From Pseudobdellovibrionaceae bacterium (lineage in GTDB: Bacteria > Bdellovibrionota > Bdellovibrionia > Bdellovibrionales > UBA1609): 64,000 nucleotides of DNA. Below the pieces are notes generated by a model. That model was not told the origin of the DNA. It saw only the letters and a program-made list of their open reading frames with translations, and made no database searches. Position numbers and translations under genes: made by a program. The stretch is from contig JACKAN010000002.1 in assembly GCA_020635055.1 (NCBI GenBank), positions 186,001 to 250,000 on the forward strand. The letters are read 5' to 3'. Within the stretch, counting starts at the first letter, position 1. Every line of letters begins with the position of its first letter. Positions 35,453-43,579 of the stretch are shown in pieces.

Positions 35453-36420
35453 TCCTTTTTTTTCTGTGCTAATGGGTGAAAATTCTCTAACTTATGAGCT
35501 AACTGATCTACACTCAAATGAGTATACTTTTGTGTAGCGTTAAGAGAGTTGTGACCAAGAAGTTCCTGGATCACCCGCAAATCAGCACCGCTAGTCAAAA
35601 TATGCGTAGCAAAACTATGTCTTAAGGCATGGGGTGAGAGGGGACGAATCAAGCCTGCTTCTTTTCCAGCATTTCTTACCCAATCATAGGCTTTGCGGGT
35701 AGAAAGTGCATTGTCACCAAAAAGGTAGTTGGAAGACCTGGGCATTTTTTTAATATAGGTAATACAAAGTTGAGGCAGAGGTCCCCAGCGCTCTTTTCCA
35801 CCTTTACCCAATATAAGAACTCGAGATTTAGATAGTTCAATATTTTTCCATTTCAGATCGCAGGCTTCGCTCACTCGCAGTCCCCCGCCATAAAGTAGAA
35901 GGACTAAAACTAGTTTTTCTAAGGACTCTAAATCCTCGTGGTTAGTTTTAGAAGTTAGATATTTTATTAAGCTAAAACATTCATCCACAGATAAAAAATT
36001 AGGAAGTTTTATGGGAACTCTAGGCGCTTGAACCAAAGATGAAAGATTTTTTTGGATATGACCCTCTTTGTGTAACCAATTTAAAAAACTTTTTAAGCAA
36101 GAGGCTTTTCGATTCCTAGAAGCTAGTGAAAGATGAGCCCAAGATGACTGAGCCTTCCTCACCCATTCTAATAACTGAGTTTCACTCCAATTTTGTAATG
36201 GATTCTCGCTAAGCGTGGAAAAAATACCTAAGTATTCGAGTTCTATGGTCTTTTTGGAAATTCGGAAAAAAGGCTTGCTAAAAGTTACATGTGAAAAAAA
36301 TTGCCTAAGATCATTGGCATAAGATTTGGAGGTATAATACGAGGCAGCATTATTAAGTACTTGAAATTGCAGAAATTTTAGTGCTAAATCTGCCAAATTT
36401 TGTCGCTTAATTAGTGACAA
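35449..36420 (-). CDS. XerC/XerD-type tyrosine recombinase
   Basis: The 323-residue protein has a SAM-like N-terminal DNA-binding domain (about 1-130) and a catalytic domain with all residues present: R182 (GGGLRVSEACDL), K206 (LGKGGKERWGPLP), H264 and R267 (HALRHSFATHIL), H290 (LGHNSLNATQKY) and the nucleophile Y299. The length is close to the 300 residues of XerC/XerD, so it is probably the chromosome dimer resolution recombinase. No second Xer gene is seen in this window, so C versus D cannot be assigned. It is coupled to the downstream phosphatase gene. Confidence 0.9.
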   Translation of the reverse strand: MSLIKRQNLADLALKFLQFQVLNNAASYYTSKSYANDLRQFFSHVTFSKPFFRISKKTIELEYLGIFSTLSENPLQNWSETQLLEWVRKAQSSWAHLSLASRNRKASCLKSFLNWLHKEGHIQKNLSSLVQAPRVPIKLPNFLSVDECFSLIKYLTSKTNHEDLESLEKLVLVLLLYGGGLRVSEACDLKWKNIELSKSRVLILGKGGKERWGPLPQLCITYIKKMPRSSNYLFGDNALSTRKAYDWVRNAGKEAGLIRPLSPHALRHSFATHILTSGADLRVIQELLGHNSLNATQKYTHLSVDQLAHKLENFHPLAQKKKE

Positions 36421-36579
36421 TTTGGGCTCCTAGCGAAGCGCATTAGAAAAGCTTCACGGTGTATTGCAAAAATAACTTGCACATTTTTCAGGCACCTGGT
36501 ATTAATACGTAGCGTTACATTTGGAGCCAGACAAAAGTAGTTTTTAGAGCCGAAGGACATTAACAAAGGGACGGTACGT

Positions 36580-37635
36580 ATGTCAGATATGGACAAATCT
36601 TCTATTTTGCCCCCCAGTGAGCAAAATCCAATTTTAGGTAATAATACCACAAATAAAATCTTAAAGAATAATAAGATTATTTACAAATCGGAAGTGATGC
36701 GCAATCTCATGCGCATGGTCGACCGAGTGGCCCCATCCAATGCCACAGTGTTAGTTATGGGTGAAAGCGGTACGGGTAAAGAATTGATAGCTCATGCAAT
36801 TCATGAACGATCAAATCGCAGCAACAAGCCTTTCGTCGCGATCAACTGCGGAGCTTTGAGAGAAACTTTACTTGAAAGTGAACTTTTTGGTCACGAAAGA
36901 GGAGCTTTTACTGGAGCCTATGCAAGAAAGATCGGCTTGGCAGAAGTAGCCAATGGCGGAACTCTCTTTTTAGATGAAATTGGCGAGTTAAGCCCGGGCA
37001 TTCAAGCAAAATTGTTACGTTTTTTACAAGAAGGTGAAATTTTCCGCGTGGGTGGAAAAGATCCTATCAAAGTAGATATTCGTTTAATCTCAGCTACTAA
37101 TCGCGAATTAGATAAAGAAGTCGTGAAAGGTAATTTCCGCGAAGATTTATTTTATCGTATTAATACGATTATGGTGCACTCTCCTCCCTTAAGACGTCGT
37201 AAAGAAGACATTCCCTTTTTAGTGGAATATTTTTTAAACAGTGGAACTGGTGGATATTTAAATCGTGGACGTCAAATCAGTGAAGAAGCTCTTAAAATTA
37301 TGATGAGATATGATTGGCCGGGAAATATCAGAGAGCTGCAAAACTGCTGTGAACGTTTGCAGATTTTGTCCGAAGGTCATACTATCATGCCAAACGATCT
37401 TCCGGAAAATATTCGCAATCCCGAAATGAAGATTGTTATTGATGACTATGATCCTACTATGTCATTGCATGAGCTAGAGAAGCGTTACATTCTTAAAGCC
37501 CTCAACTATTTTGATGGTAATAAGACTCAAGCCGCCAATGCTTTGGGAATAACGATTAAGACACTATATAATAAGCTTCATGAATATGGTGAATTCGATA
37601 AATATGCAGTTCATACCCGTCCCCTAAAATCATAA
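36580..37635 (+). CDS. Sigma-54-dependent transcription activator without receiver domain
   Basis: The 351-residue protein consists of a short N-terminal arm (about 30 residues), an AAA+ domain and a Fis-type DNA-binding end. The Walker A motif GESGTGKE begins at about residue 61, the GAFTGA loop that touches sigma-54 at about 108, and the helix-turn-helix NKTQAANALGITIKTLYNKL is near the C-terminus. There is no receiver or sensor domain, so it may be constitutively active or controlled by a partner protein. AAAGGGA lies about 8 bases upstream of the ATG. It is followed by a strong hairpin and a 47-codon gene. Confidence 0.92.
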   Translation: MSDMDKSSILPPSEQNPILGNNTTNKILKNNKIIYKSEVMRNLMRMVDRVAPSNATVLVMGESGTGKELIAHAIHERSNRSNKPFVAINCGALRETLLESELFGHERGAFTGAYARKIGLAEVANGGTLFLDEIGELSPGIQAKLLRFLQEGEIFRVGGKDPIKVDIRLISATNRELDKEVVKGNFREDLFYRINTIMVHSPPLRRRKEDIPFLVEYFLNSGTGGYLNRGRQISEEALKIMMRYDWPGNIRELQNCCERLQILSEGHTIMPNDLPENIRNPEMKIVIDDYDPTMSLHELEKRYILKALNYFDGNKTQAANALGITIKTLYNKLHEYGEFDKYAVHTRPLKS

Positions 37636-37646
37636 AGGTTTTTTCA

Positions 37647-37671
37647 CTCCCCATTTTTATAAAATGGGGAG
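37647..37671. terminator. Strong 11-bp hairpin after the sigma-54 activator gene
   Basis: CTCCCCATTTT and AAAATGGGGAG are perfect complements around a TAT loop. No T-tract follows, so it could be a transcript-stability hairpin or a partial terminator. It precedes the ribosome site of the small gene at 37689. Confidence 0.5.
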
Positions 37672-37688
37672 GTAGATTGGAGTAAGAA

Positions 37689-37832
37689 TTGAAATTTAAT
37701 GATTTTATAAAAAAAATTACGTCAAAAGAACGCGATCATGCCTTATTGTTACCAGCAAAAGGTCCCATAACTTCTGAGACTTCAGAAGTTAAGTCTGATA
37801 AAACAAAGAATAATAAAAAAGCAGGCTCTTAA
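37689..37832 (+). CDS. 47-residue protein, unknown function
   Basis: A TTG start has GGAG about 8 bases upstream, and 47 codons follow to a TAA at 37830. The product (KFNDFIKKITSKERDHALLL and then PAKGPITSETSEVKSDK, ending KKAGS) has no membrane segment and is basic with a Ser/Thr-rich tail. A terminator stem overlaps the last codons. The ribosome site and terminator make it a plausible small gene, perhaps read with the activator upstream; no family is known to me. Confidence 0.45.
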   Translation: MKFNDFIKKITSKERDHALLLPAKGPITSETSEVKSDKTKNNKKAGS

Positions 37833-37849
37833 AAACCTGCTTTTTTTCG
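37815..37849 (+). terminator. Rho-independent terminator
   Basis: AAAAAGCAGG and CCTGCTTTTT form a 10-bp stem, followed by further T residues. It closes the activator/small-gene unit. Confidence 0.85.
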
Positions 37850-37886
37850 ATATGAATAGATTATACTTTTTAGAATAGAATTAAAA

Positions 37887-38537
37887 CTAGAAGTAACTAT
37901 CGTCGTCTTCTTCTTCATCGTCAAAATCTTCTTCATCTAATTCGTCAAAGGGGTCTTCTGATGGGTCTTCAAAAAGATCATCAGGCTCCATTTCCTCTTC
38001 TAATTTTTCAAATTGCAATTGACCCTCGTCACTGCCCTCAGTATCTAAAGTCACATTTTCAGGGGGAAGATCTGAAGTTAAGTTGTCAGTAGTGTCGCGC
38101 AAATCTTTAACGGCATAAGGGTTTACAGCAAGAGTGCTAGTGGTGTCTTTAGCGATTTCATAGATGTCACGAACTTTTGGTTTTTGATCTAACTTTGATA
38201 CAGCTTTACTTTTTTCATTCTTTTTAGAGTCTGCTTGTGCTGTTTTTGCTTTGATTGCAACTTTAGTAGTTTTTTTAGCAGCGGCTTTTTTGGTAGCTTT
38301 CTTTTTAGTAGTTTTTTTAGCGGCAGCTTTTTTAGTAGCTTTCTTTTTAGTAGTTTTTTTAGCGGCAGCTTTTTTAGTAGCTTTCTTTTTAGTAGTTTTT
38401 TTAGCGGCGGCTTTTTTGGTAGCTTTCTTTTTAGTAGTTTTTTTAGCGGCGGCTTTTTTGGTAGCTTTCTTTTTAGTAGTTTTTTTAGCAGCGGCTTTTT
38501 TGGTAGCTTTCTTTTTAGTAGTTTTTTTAGCAGCCAT
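37887..38537 (-). CDS. Histone-H1-like lysine/alanine-repeat protein with acidic C-terminal tail
   Basis: The start is the ATG at 38535-38537, which has GGGAG 6 bases upstream; earlier in-frame starts are not supported. The 216-residue protein has two opposite halves. Residues 2-85 are six perfect copies of AAKKTTKKKATKKA followed by a partial copy (AAKKTTK), the look of bacterial H1-like nucleoid proteins and eukaryotic H1 tails. The C-terminal half is acidic, ending in runs of E and D. The 42-bp DNA repeat is nearly identical in each copy, a target for slippage. Basic repeat proteins of this kind compact DNA or bind RNA; the acidic tail could modulate that. No partner genes are adjacent. 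Confidence 0.85.
   Translation of the reverse strand: MAAKKTTKKKATKKAAAKKTTKKKATKKAAAKKTTKKKATKKAAAKKTTKKKATKKAAAKKTTKKKATKKAAAKKTTKKKATKKAAAKKTTKVAIKAKTAQADSKKNEKSKAVSKLDQKPKVRDIYEIAKDTTSTLAVNPYAVKDLRDTTDNLTSDLPPENVTLDTEGSDEGQLQFEKLEEEMEPDDLFEDPSEDPFDELDEEDFDDEEEDDDSYF
38268..38536. repeat. 42-bp tandem repeat, six copies, within the H1-like gene
   Basis: The unit encodes the 14-residue AAKKTTKKKATKKA. Copies differ only at a few silent positions (for example GCGGCA versus GCAGCG codon pairs), suggesting recent amplification or gene conversion. Confidence 0.9.
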
Positions 38538-38620
38538 TAGAATCTCCCTCATATAAAAAATAAATATAACTCGTAAGGACATCCAAATGTTAATGCGAAA
38601 TTGAAGGAGTGAAAAGTAGA

Positions 38621-38647
38621 TTTATGCCCCATGTAACGGGGCATAAA
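38621..38647 (-). terminator. 10-bp perfect hairpin after the lipoprotein gene
   Basis: TTTATGCCCC and GGGGCATAAA flank a 7-base loop. It lies about 15 bases past the stop of the lipoprotein gene on the minus strand. No strict T-tract, so the terminator call is moderate. Confidence 0.5.
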
Positions 38648-38662
38648 TATTATGGTCTGGAT

Positions 38663-39400
38663 TTAATCAGCGATAGGAAGCCAAGTGTCAATCTTAGATA
38701 ACAAATCATCAGGCAATTGAACAGAAGCGTAAAAACCACCCTGTGATCCTAGTTTTTCTGCGATAGTAGCAAAGTAACCTAAGACTTCTTTATTCTTATT
38801 TTTGATTGGAAAAACAAGAGTTATATAAGGGTTAAATTTTGTAGGCACGAATAGTGCCGCCGTACCTTTGCCCGTATAAAAATGGACGTCAGATTTTCCT
38901 ATTTGCGTAGAAATATGTGGTAATTTACCATCAAATACCATAGGCAGCGGGTCTCCATTAGGCAGGCCCATTTCGCTTAAGTTAAGATCTCTTCTTAACA
39001 ATTTCTTAAGGGGAATGCGAAGTTGTAAGTGTTTTGAGCTATCAGCATTTGTGACAAACTCAAGTGTTAAGCCCTCTTTTCCAGGTATAGGAAAGGTTCC
39101 GGCTACAATTTCCGCCTCAAAATCAACGGGTACTCTAACTAGTAAGGCTTGATTTTCTAAATCCAACTTTAAAAGCTCCTTTCCGTCCCATATTCCACCA
39201 CTCACTTTACCATCTAATTCCACTTGGGGAGCTGTGGGCAAAGAGGCTCCGGTGTTAATGTCGGAATCATTGTTCTCTGAGCAGCTCTCTATACAACTTA
39301 AGTCATCATTGCTTAAGCTACTGTTTTGAGTTTGTTCAAAACCACTGTCACAAGCAGCTAGAGCAATACTCGCAAATGTTATTAGTATTATTTTTTTCAT
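38663..39400 (-). CDS. Lipoprotein of unknown function
   Basis: The 245-residue product begins with a lipoprotein signal (KKIILITFASIALAAC; lipobox LAAC, Cys17). Ser/Asn/Asp-rich residues follow, with the pair CIESC, then a beta-rich domain of about 170 residues (VDFEAEIVAGTFPIPGKEGL, then LEFVTNADSSKHLQLRIPLK). I recognise no family. It is a single gene with its own downstream hairpin. After lipidation it is probably exposed to the periplasm or on the outer membrane. Confidence 0.75.
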   Translation of the reverse strand: MKKIILITFASIALAACDSGFEQTQNSSLSNDDLSCIESCSENNDSDINTGASLPTAPQVELDGKVSGGIWDGKELLKLDLENQALLVRVPVDFEAEIVAGTFPIPGKEGLTLEFVTNADSSKHLQLRIPLKKLLRRDLNLSEMGLPNGDPLPMVFDGKLPHISTQIGKSDVHFYTGKGTAALFVPTKFNPYITLVFPIKNKNKEVLGYFATIAEKLGSQGGFYASVQLPDDLLSKIDTWLPIAD

Positions 39401-39595
39401 GGCCCTTCCTCACATTTTTTATTTTCCTTTCTATCGGTTGGGCCTTGGTCTAGCTTGAGTTTTGGATAAAGTGTAAAAATGCGCTACGCGCCAGTGAGCT
39501 TCTAGTCTAAGAGAGAGAATACTTTAACTTATTAAATTAATTCGAGTGTTTAGGTTTATAATAAGAAAATAACCTTTTTTGGGATTTAAATAATA

Positions 39596-40684
39596 ATGAT
39601 TAAGTTCTTATCACTTTTCTTGAGCCTTATTTTTTATTCAAATAGTTTTGCCAACAACTATTTTAAGGTGAATTCAAAAAGTTTGAATGCACGTAAATCA
39701 CCTGTAAATGGGAAAATTGATTGTAAGTTAAAAAGAAATGCCGAGCTCGAGGCTATAGATTTTGAAATCCGTAATGGCAAACCTTGGTGTAAAGTTCGTG
39801 TGTTAACAACTGAGGCTTCTGGTTCCTCTATACCTTCAAAAAAAGCTTGTCCATTGGGAAATGAAGCTTATGTAGCAAGTTGGCTATTAGAATCCTCGGA
39901 GGAAACAGCCAATAAATACGATCCAGAAGGTCTTCCCAGTGACAAAGAATGCATTCCGCTGTTAAAGTCGCAATTGATTTCAATATATGGACTCACTGAG
40001 AAAGTAGAAAATACAAGTATTGATATGGATCTACCTATAAAAATGAGACCTTGTAATGCGAAAATCAATGGTGATAAAGATTGTAATTGCCGAGGAGTTT
40101 CGTCAAATTTCGGAATGAGAAGTCATCCAGAACATAATAGAAAAGCCATGCATAGGGGGGTAGATTTTGGTGCTGATCGCTATACTCCAATATATGCAAT
40201 GGCAGATGGAATTGTGTTGGCAACAGCCAACAATGGTGGCTATGGAAAGCAGATTGCAATAGAGCATCATGATAATATAAGAAAAGCTGTAGACCAGATC
40301 GAATATGTAAAAAAAATGCCCAATGGTGTGGTTGCTAACCAGACAATAAAAGTGAAAGCTTGTGGTCTAGAAAAGGAAATCATAGTAGAAAAAGTAAAAA
40401 CAACGTATTCACATCTGGCAAAATATGCCAAAAATATTCAGCCAGGTACAATAGTCAAAAAGGGTCAGCTTATCGGCTATGTAAACAGTGGTGGGACCTC
40501 AACTGGCGATCATTTGCATTTTGAAGTAGAAATAGATCCTTATGAAGGTGATGGAATTCCAAGTGGAAAAATTTTTAATTGTGGTACTCTAAAATCCAAG
40601 GGAACATGTGATCCCAGGCTTTTTTTAGATTTACCAAAAAAAACTAAAGAAGGAACAAAAACCTACAACTGTAGTGCAAAGTAA
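39596..40684 (+). CDS. Secreted M23-family (LytM-type) peptidoglycan endopeptidase
   Basis: The 362-residue protein has a signal peptide (residues 1-19), an SH3-like region (about 22-100, NSKSLNARKSPVNGKIDCK) and a C-terminal peptidase domain. Zinc and catalytic residues are visible: H186 and D190 in HRGVDFG, H273 in TYSHLAKYAK and H306/H308 in GDHLHFEVE. Cleavage of peptidoglycan cross-links by the family is well established. Several cysteines (CNAKINGDKDCNC and CGTLKSKGTC) suggest disulfides. The C-terminal codons overlap the next gene's reading frame region by a few bases before the latter's supported start. Confidence 0.92.
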   Translation: MIKFLSLFLSLIFYSNSFANNYFKVNSKSLNARKSPVNGKIDCKLKRNAELEAIDFEIRNGKPWCKVRVLTTEASGSSIPSKKACPLGNEAYVASWLLESSEETANKYDPEGLPSDKECIPLLKSQLISIYGLTEKVENTSIDMDLPIKMRPCNAKINGDKDCNCRGVSSNFGMRSHPEHNRKAMHRGVDFGADRYTPIYAMADGIVLATANNGGYGKQIAIEHHDNIRKAVDQIEYVKKMPNGVVANQTIKVKACGLEKEIIVEKVKTTYSHLAKYAKNIQPGTIVKKGQLIGYVNSGGTSTGDHLHFEVEIDPYEGDGIPSGKIFNCGTLKSKGTCDPRLFLDLPKKTKEGTKTYNCSAK

Positions 40685-40697
40685 ATTCGAGGATAAA

Positions 40698-41054
40698 ATG
40701 TTTAAAAACATATGGATTAGCTTAGTTTTAATAATAATCACATTGCCTAATATAACTAGCGCACAAGTGATTAACCCCAAAATGGAGTTAGAGGCTATTT
40801 GTAAGGTGAGCAGTAAAAATCTGAAGGGCCTAAAAACTGAAAAAATGAAAACTGAATATTGTACTTGTTGGGTAGAAAATATTTCTTCAGTAGAAGAAAA
40901 GTTTCAGAAAATTATAATAGATGTTTATCAGGATAAAATGAGTTATGAAACCTTTAGTGACGATCATAATCCTATTGCCATCTTCGAAATCAGAGTGGTT
41001 GAAAAATGTTTAAAAGATGCTAAGTGGAGAAAACCACAGTCCATTAAAGAATAA
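40698..41054 (+). CDS. Small secreted protein, unknown function, downstream of the M23 gene
   Basis: The ATG at 40698 is chosen since GAGGA lies 4 bases before it. The 118-residue product has a signal peptide (FKNIWISLVLIIITLPNITS, cut near AQ) and a small helical domain with four cysteines (AICK, EYCTCW, EKCLKD), a pattern likely to be stabilised by disulfides. I know no family. It starts 14 bases after the M23 gene and is probably co-transcribed with it, so a role with that enzyme is conceivable. Confidence 0.68.
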   Translation: MFKNIWISLVLIIITLPNITSAQVINPKMELEAICKVSSKNLKGLKTEKMKTEYCTCWVENISSVEEKFQKIIIDVYQDKMSYETFSDDHNPIAIFEIRVVEKCLKDAKWRKPQSIKE

Positions 41055-41055
41055 T

Positions 41056-41083
41056 AAAAAAACCCAGGCGTTCACCTGGGTCC
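41056..41083 (-). terminator. Rho-independent terminator of the flagellin gene
   Basis: On the minus strand ACCCAGG, a 6-base loop and CCTGGGT form the stem, followed by a run of T. It lies about 28 bases past the flagellin stop. On the plus strand the stem could also end the upstream small gene but lacks a T-tract. Confidence 0.85.
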
Positions 41084-41110
41084 AAGATTCTAACTTATAT
41101 TAAATATTAA

Positions 41111-41938
41111 TTAACCAATTAACTTTAATGCAATTGCATTCTTTTGATTGGCTTGAGCCAATGTAGATGTTGCAGCTTGTAACAAAATATTGTTTCTAGT
41201 TAACTCAGCAGACTCATGAGCGACATCTGTATCTCTGATTCGAGAATTTGCAGCAGAAATATTTTCTTCAGCAACTTCTAAGTTGTTAACAGTAGACACT
41301 AGACGATTTTGCAAAGCTCCAAGATTGGCGCGAAGACCGTTAACATTTTCTTGTGCATTATCTAGACTGGATAGTGCTTCATGAGCCCCTTCTTTAGAGG
41401 TATAATCAAGACCATCTAGTCCAAGAGCATTAAGAGTGGCGACATTTTCAGAAGCAGCAAAAGTAATTCTGTCTTCAAAACTGTCGTTAAATACACCCAC
41501 TTGGTAATCAAAGTCTGGCGAAGAGCCATCCAATAATTTAGTTTTACCCCAAGTAGTTACTTGTGAAATACGTTGCAATTCGTTTTTTAATTGTTGAACT
41601 TCTTTATCTACGAACCCACGCTCAACATCACCTACAGTGTCAGAAGCAGCTTGGATTCCTAGTTCTCTTAAGCGTACAATTATGTTGCCTATTTCATTCA
41701 ATCCGCCTTCAGCAGTTTGAACCATGGATATACCATCGTTAGCGTTTCGATTGGCTTGACGAACCGAACGAATTTGGCCTTTTAAATTTTCAGAAATGGC
41801 CAATCCAGCAGCGTCATCAGCGGCGATATTGATACGGCTTCCAGAAGCTAATTTAGCTAAGCTACCGTCGATACCTCTTTGGTTATTACCTAGATTTCTT
41901 TGCGCGTTGATCGCGGCTATATTTGTTGAAACTCTCAT
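41111..41938 (-). CDS. fliC: Flagellin
   Basis: The 275-residue protein has the conserved D0/D1 ends: RVSTNIAAINAQRNLGNNQR at the N-terminus with NANDGISMVQTAEGGLNEI, and SRIRDTDVAHESAELTRNNI at the C-terminal side with LAQANQKNAIALKLIG at the end. The variable D2/D3 region is nearly absent, so it is a short flagellin, as is common in Bdellovibrio-like bacteria. GGAGG lies 5 bases before the ATG. A 380-bp upstream region and a clear terminator make it a single-gene unit. Confidence 0.97.
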   Translation of the reverse strand: MRVSTNIAAINAQRNLGNNQRGIDGSLAKLASGSRINIAADDAAGLAISENLKGQIRSVRQANRNANDGISMVQTAEGGLNEIGNIIVRLRELGIQAASDTVGDVERGFVDKEVQQLKNELQRISQVTTWGKTKLLDGSSPDFDYQVGVFNDSFEDRITFAASENVATLNALGLDGLDYTSKEGAHEALSSLDNAQENVNGLRANLGALQNRLVSTVNNLEVAEENISAANSRIRDTDVAHESAELTRNNILLQAATSTLAQANQKNAIALKLIG

Positions 41939-41939
41939 T

Positions 41940-41969
41940 CTATCCTCCGTTAAATATTTTTAATTTCAA
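41940..41969 (-). other. Possible 9-codon leader frame before flagellin
   Basis: TTG start 5 bases after AAGGAGG, then K-L-K-I-F-N-G-G and TAG, with the stop ending two bases before the flagellin ATG. The last two Gly codons (GGAGGA) are also the flagellin ribosome site, so translation of the leader would cover it. Confidence 0.3.
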
Positions 41970-42270
41970 AATTCCTCCTTCCTTGTTTTAATCCTCAGGG
42001 TCTATCGAGGTGGCATCCAAGCCTATGTGTACTAATAAAGAGACCCAAATAATTCCGTCTACAATTTCTTTCGTCCTTGAAACCTCCTTTCATTAGACTT
42101 TGCAGTTAATCTTTTAAATCGATTAACATCGTTGACAAAATACCTTTCGGGAACAGTGGTGGATATTTGACAGGACTGTAGACTAATTCGTAACTAATGT
42201 ATGTATTTTTAGACTTACTACTGATCGAGGTCTTAAGACTAAAGAGAAAGTTTCAACACCATTGACGGAT

Positions 42271-42295
42271 CTAGTACTGCGACCTGGAGTACTAG
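42271..42295. repeat. Perfect 8-bp inverted repeat
   Basis: CTAGTACT and AGTACTAG around a 9-base loop, downstream of the alpha/beta hydrolase stop. No T-tract follows on either strand; terminator or protein site cannot be told apart. Confidence 0.4.
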
Positions 42296-42318
42296 TTATG
42301 TCGAAATACTATCATTAA

Positions 42319-43209
42319 TTATTTTTCAAAGAATTTTATCAGCTGCTTGGCAACCCATGCAGGATCATCTTCCATTAAGTGATGGCCGCCCGTTTCATGG
42401 AAAATTACTTGGCTATGGGGCAAGGTGTTTTGCAATTCAAATATGTATTTGGCAGGAACCATTCTATCTTTTTTCCCATAAAGAATAATTACAGCTTGTT
42501 GAATTTGTGAAAATATTTGAGGCATACGGGGATCGTCTAGGGCTTCGGTCGCTTTTAAAAAAGTGTATGTAGCATAGGGGTCTTCATGTTGGTTTTTTAA
42601 AGAATAAGCAATTCTTGAGCTGTTTATTACACTGTAATTATTTAAAATGATTCTTAAAACAATATTCATCAAAATTCGGTTATTAAAAAATTTCAATAGA
42701 TATGAAAATTGAGGCCATCTATAAAAAGGTAAGGGAACCAACTTAGGGTTTGTTGCTGGTCCAATAACAATTATTTTTGAAACTAAATCAGGGTGACTTT
42801 TAGCTAAGTATAATGCCAAGGTACCACCCATCGAGCTGCCTACAATAAAGATAGATGTGAGTTCTAGTTTTTCTAGAATTTTGTATAGGCGCTCTGTTTG
42901 TGCATCTAAACTGTAACTTTTAAATCTAATTTTACTACTTCTGCCAAAGCCGGGTAAATCAATCAGTGTTGAGCGAAAGCTTTGTTTAGCCAAAATAGGA
43001 CTAACATCTCGCCAAATGTGATGAGAGGCACCAATACCGTGTATAAAAACTATGTCTTTACCAGCTCCTTGCTGTTGGTAAAAAACCTTAAAGTCATCTA
43101 CTTCAAGATATTTACCTTGGTCTGTGTATTGAAATCTGTGAGCCGTGTAGATAGCATCGAGCAAAAGTCCAATTAAAATTAAAAAAACAAGCCCAATTGT
43201 TAGAATCAT
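42319..43209 (-). CDS. Membrane-anchored alpha/beta hydrolase
   Basis: The 296-residue protein starts with a hydrophobic anchor (ILTIGLVFLILIGLLLDAIY). The alpha/beta hydrolase fold shows HGIGASHHIW (oxyanion loop), the nucleophile elbow GSSMGG with S126, acid D248 in YGKKDRMVP and H276/277 in the GGHHLME motif. The catalytic triad is complete. Substrates in this superfamily range over esters, lipids and epoxides; none can be named here. It lies in a minus-strand run with the small Cys protein gene upstream. Confidence 0.88.
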   Translation of the reverse strand: MILTIGLVFLILIGLLLDAIYTAHRFQYTDQGKYLEVDDFKVFYQQQGAGKDIVFIHGIGASHHIWRDVSPILAKQSFRSTLIDLPGFGRSSKIRFKSYSLDAQTERLYKILEKLELTSIFIVGSSMGGTLALYLAKSHPDLVSKIIVIGPATNPKLVPLPFYRWPQFSYLLKFFNNRILMNIVLRIILNNYSVINSSRIAYSLKNQHEDPYATYTFLKATEALDDPRMPQIFSQIQQAVIILYGKKDRMVPAKYIFELQNTLPHSQVIFHETGGHHLMEDDPAWVAKQLIKFFEK

Positions 43210-43236
43210 TATTTTATCTTTACAATATTTTTATAA

Positions 43237-43470
43237 TTAGTCGAGTTCAGAATATCTACAAAAAGCAAAACTTCCAGACATATAATACTGCTTTAACTGA
43301 GCATCCATTTTGTGAACTTCGTTGGGGAAGCCCAAATTGCATTTTCCATCTTGTGGTTGGAAATAAGAACATTGTTCACAAGCAAAAAAAATATTTAATC
43401 GATTAAAATCGCGAGCTTTTACAGGGTCTTTAATTACTGAACGATTTAATTTTCTTAATACTTTAGACAT
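43237..43470 (-). CDS. Small cysteine-containing protein, unknown function
   Basis: The ATG at 43468-43470 has AAGGA 5 bases upstream, so it is preferred over the ATG two codons earlier. The 77-residue product has four cysteines in the order CEQC...C...C (ACEQCSYF, GKCNLGF, AFCRYS), which could bind a metal or an iron-sulfur cluster. No family that I can name. It diverges from clpB across a 109-bp region with a perfect 22-bp inverted repeat, and the alpha/beta hydrolase gene follows 27 bases downstream. Confidence 0.65.
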   Translation of the reverse strand: MSKVLRKLNRSVIKDPVKARDFNRLNIFFACEQCSYFQPQDGKCNLGFPNEVHKMDAQLKQYYMSGSFAFCRYSELD

Positions 43471-43496
43471 TGACATCCTTAAAATCGTTCACAGCT

Positions 43497-43518
43497 TTAT
43501 TAAACTAGGGTTTAATAA
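43497..43518. promoter_or_regulatory. 22-bp inverted repeat in the clpB divergent region
   Basis: TTATTAAAC, TAGG loop, GTTTAATAA: nine perfectly paired bases each side. It lies about 60 bases before clpB and 27 before the divergent small gene. It does not match the CIRCE element. A candidate operator or transcript hairpin. Confidence 0.5.
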
Positions 43519-43579
43519 CCACAATTATAGTTATTTTTAGATCTAGCTATTAATTTTGTCTATATAAAAGGAAAAAAAC

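Larger units (their letters stand above)
41939..42318. other. Long flagellin leader and upstream region
   Basis: About 380 bp with several features on the minus strand: an extra strong ribosome-site-like sequence AAGGAGG near 41974-41980, a nine-codon frame (41940-41969) and another AAAGGAGG near 42085. No convincing sigma-28 or sigma-54 promoter was found. A stem CTAGTACT...AGTACTAG lies at 42271-42295. No normal gene. Confidence 0.5.

Noticed and set aside
38268..38536. CRISPR array
   Set aside because: Direct repeats are contiguous 42-bp coding units with no spacers.
38235..38556. Two long plus-strand open frames across the 42-bp repeats (Phe/Ser-rich and Val/Ala/Phe-rich)
   Set aside because: They are antisense images of the Lys/Ala repeats, low complexity and without ribosome sites.
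41939..42318. Sigma-28 promoter for flagellin
   Set aside because: A TAAA-N15-TACGAATT candidate matches too few positions of the -10 consensus to call.
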